A stretch of DNA of 64,000 bases from BPGX01 sp037447455 (lineage in GTDB: Bacteria > Bacteroidota > Bacteroidia > B-17B0 > Aurantibacillaceae), in assembly GCA_037447455.1 (NCBI GenBank), contig JBBIGQ010000001.1, positions 186,001-250,000 on the forward strand, read 5' to 3'. The notes under the pieces are model-generated. The model saw only the letters and a program-made list of their open reading frames with translations. It did no database searches and was not told the origin of the DNA. Positions 63,806 to 64,000 of this stretch are shown piece after piece (within the stretch, counting starts at the first letter, position 1; the number at the start of each line of letters is the position of its first letter). The position numbers and the translations under genes are program-made.

Positions 63806-63956
63806 CCTGCTTAAAACAAATGTTCCTACTGTTGCTTTTTTAACACTTCCCAAATCATGGAATATATAAACCTTGTAAACCAAATTTGAAAAACATGATT
63901 TAAATCATATTTTAATTTTTGGCATTCAGATTATTTTGCGTTTTTATTTTAGGAGA

Positions 63957-64000
63957 ATGTGTGCTATTATTGTTTCCAAAAAGCGAATGCTCAATGAGTT
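63957..64000 (+). CDS. Possible 5' end of a gene cut off by the window edge
   Basis: An ATG at 63957 with AGGAGA directly in front gives MCAIIVSKKRMLNE to the window end. It is too short to identify. It rests only on the good ribosome-binding sequence and open frame. Confidence 0.25.
   Translation, partial: MCAIIVSKKRMLNE

Noticed and set aside
1..64000. High sequencing error rate as the reason for all frameshifts
   Set aside because: gyrB, argS, the 8.5 kb SprB-like gene, the M1 peptidase and the heme genes are uninterrupted, and lesions cluster in small accessory genes. Errors at single homopolymers cannot be excluded without reads.

Overview
The window is AT-rich DNA from a member of the Bacteroidota. 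Three things support this. It carries type IX secretion (T9SS) and gliding-type genes: a PorX-like regulator, a PorP/SprF-like protein, a giant SprB-repeat protein and several secreted proteins with T9SS C-terminal sorting domains. Many genes have the Bacteroidota-type -7 box TAnnTTTG just upstream of the start. Shine-Dalgarno sites are weak or absent. The genus cannot be fixed from the sequence. No rRNA, tRNA, CRISPR array or intact insertion sequence was seen. LAYOUT. 1-5.5 kb: the 5' part of glutamate dehydrogenase, a cation/proton antiporter, a small lipoprotein, a sigma factor overlapping an anti-sigma-like membrane protein fused to a serine protease, and era. 5.5-6.8 kb: a decayed patch with a frameshifted XRE regulator, two palindromes, a consensus promoter and two broken genes. 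6.9-12.1 kb: glycosyltransferase 9, argS, rnpA and gyrB on the minus strand. 12.3-17 kb: a periplasmic LTXXQ-like protein, a surface protein, a LuxR-type regulator, a DUF2490-like protein and lipB. 17-26.6 kb: porP/sprF-like gene and the 8.5 kb SprB-repeat gene. 26.6-30 kb: a saccharopine dehydrogenase-like gene behind a paaZ homologue. 30-41.5 kb: an M43 metalloprotease, a broken Cys/His-rich membrane protein, tsaE, porX, a BNR-repeat secreted protein split by one TAG, ferredoxin, glycosyltransferase 4, and a phaJ-phaB-like pair. 41.7-44.8 kb: a mercury resistance operon with an ArsR-type regulator, in which every gene but the regulator carries a lesion. 44.9-49.5 kb: thioredoxins, a broken peroxiredoxin, an AhpD-like protein, a broken DUF4833-like gene and a DUF6695-like gene. 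49.5-52.8 kb: the most interesting region, an Hvf/bufferin-type copper-RiPP cluster. It holds a precursor with three exact 17-residue KCGEGKCG-type repeats, a sigma factor, a zinc-type anti-sigma factor, a DUF692 (MNIO) maturase, a DUF2063 partner and a DoxX protein. 52.8-58.2 kb: hemJ, purC, an Omp28-like lipoprotein, a hemC-hemD fusion and hemA. 58.2-58.9 kb: a decayed gene with a 14-bp tandem duplication and a GIY-YIG-like ORF. 59-63.8 kb: an M1 peptidase with a long barrel-like C-terminus, and a photolyase. HOW IT FITS TOGETHER. The T9SS genes would regulate, export and attach the window's CTD-bearing proteins. The mer, thioredoxin/peroxiredoxin and Hvf genes form a roughly 11 kb metal and redox stress block. 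The Hvf module is intact, while mer and its neighbours are decaying. The 8.5 kb SprB-like gene and all housekeeping genes are uninterrupted, so clustered lesions in small accessory genes look more like real gene decay than a general sequencing error rate. That remains to be tested with reads.
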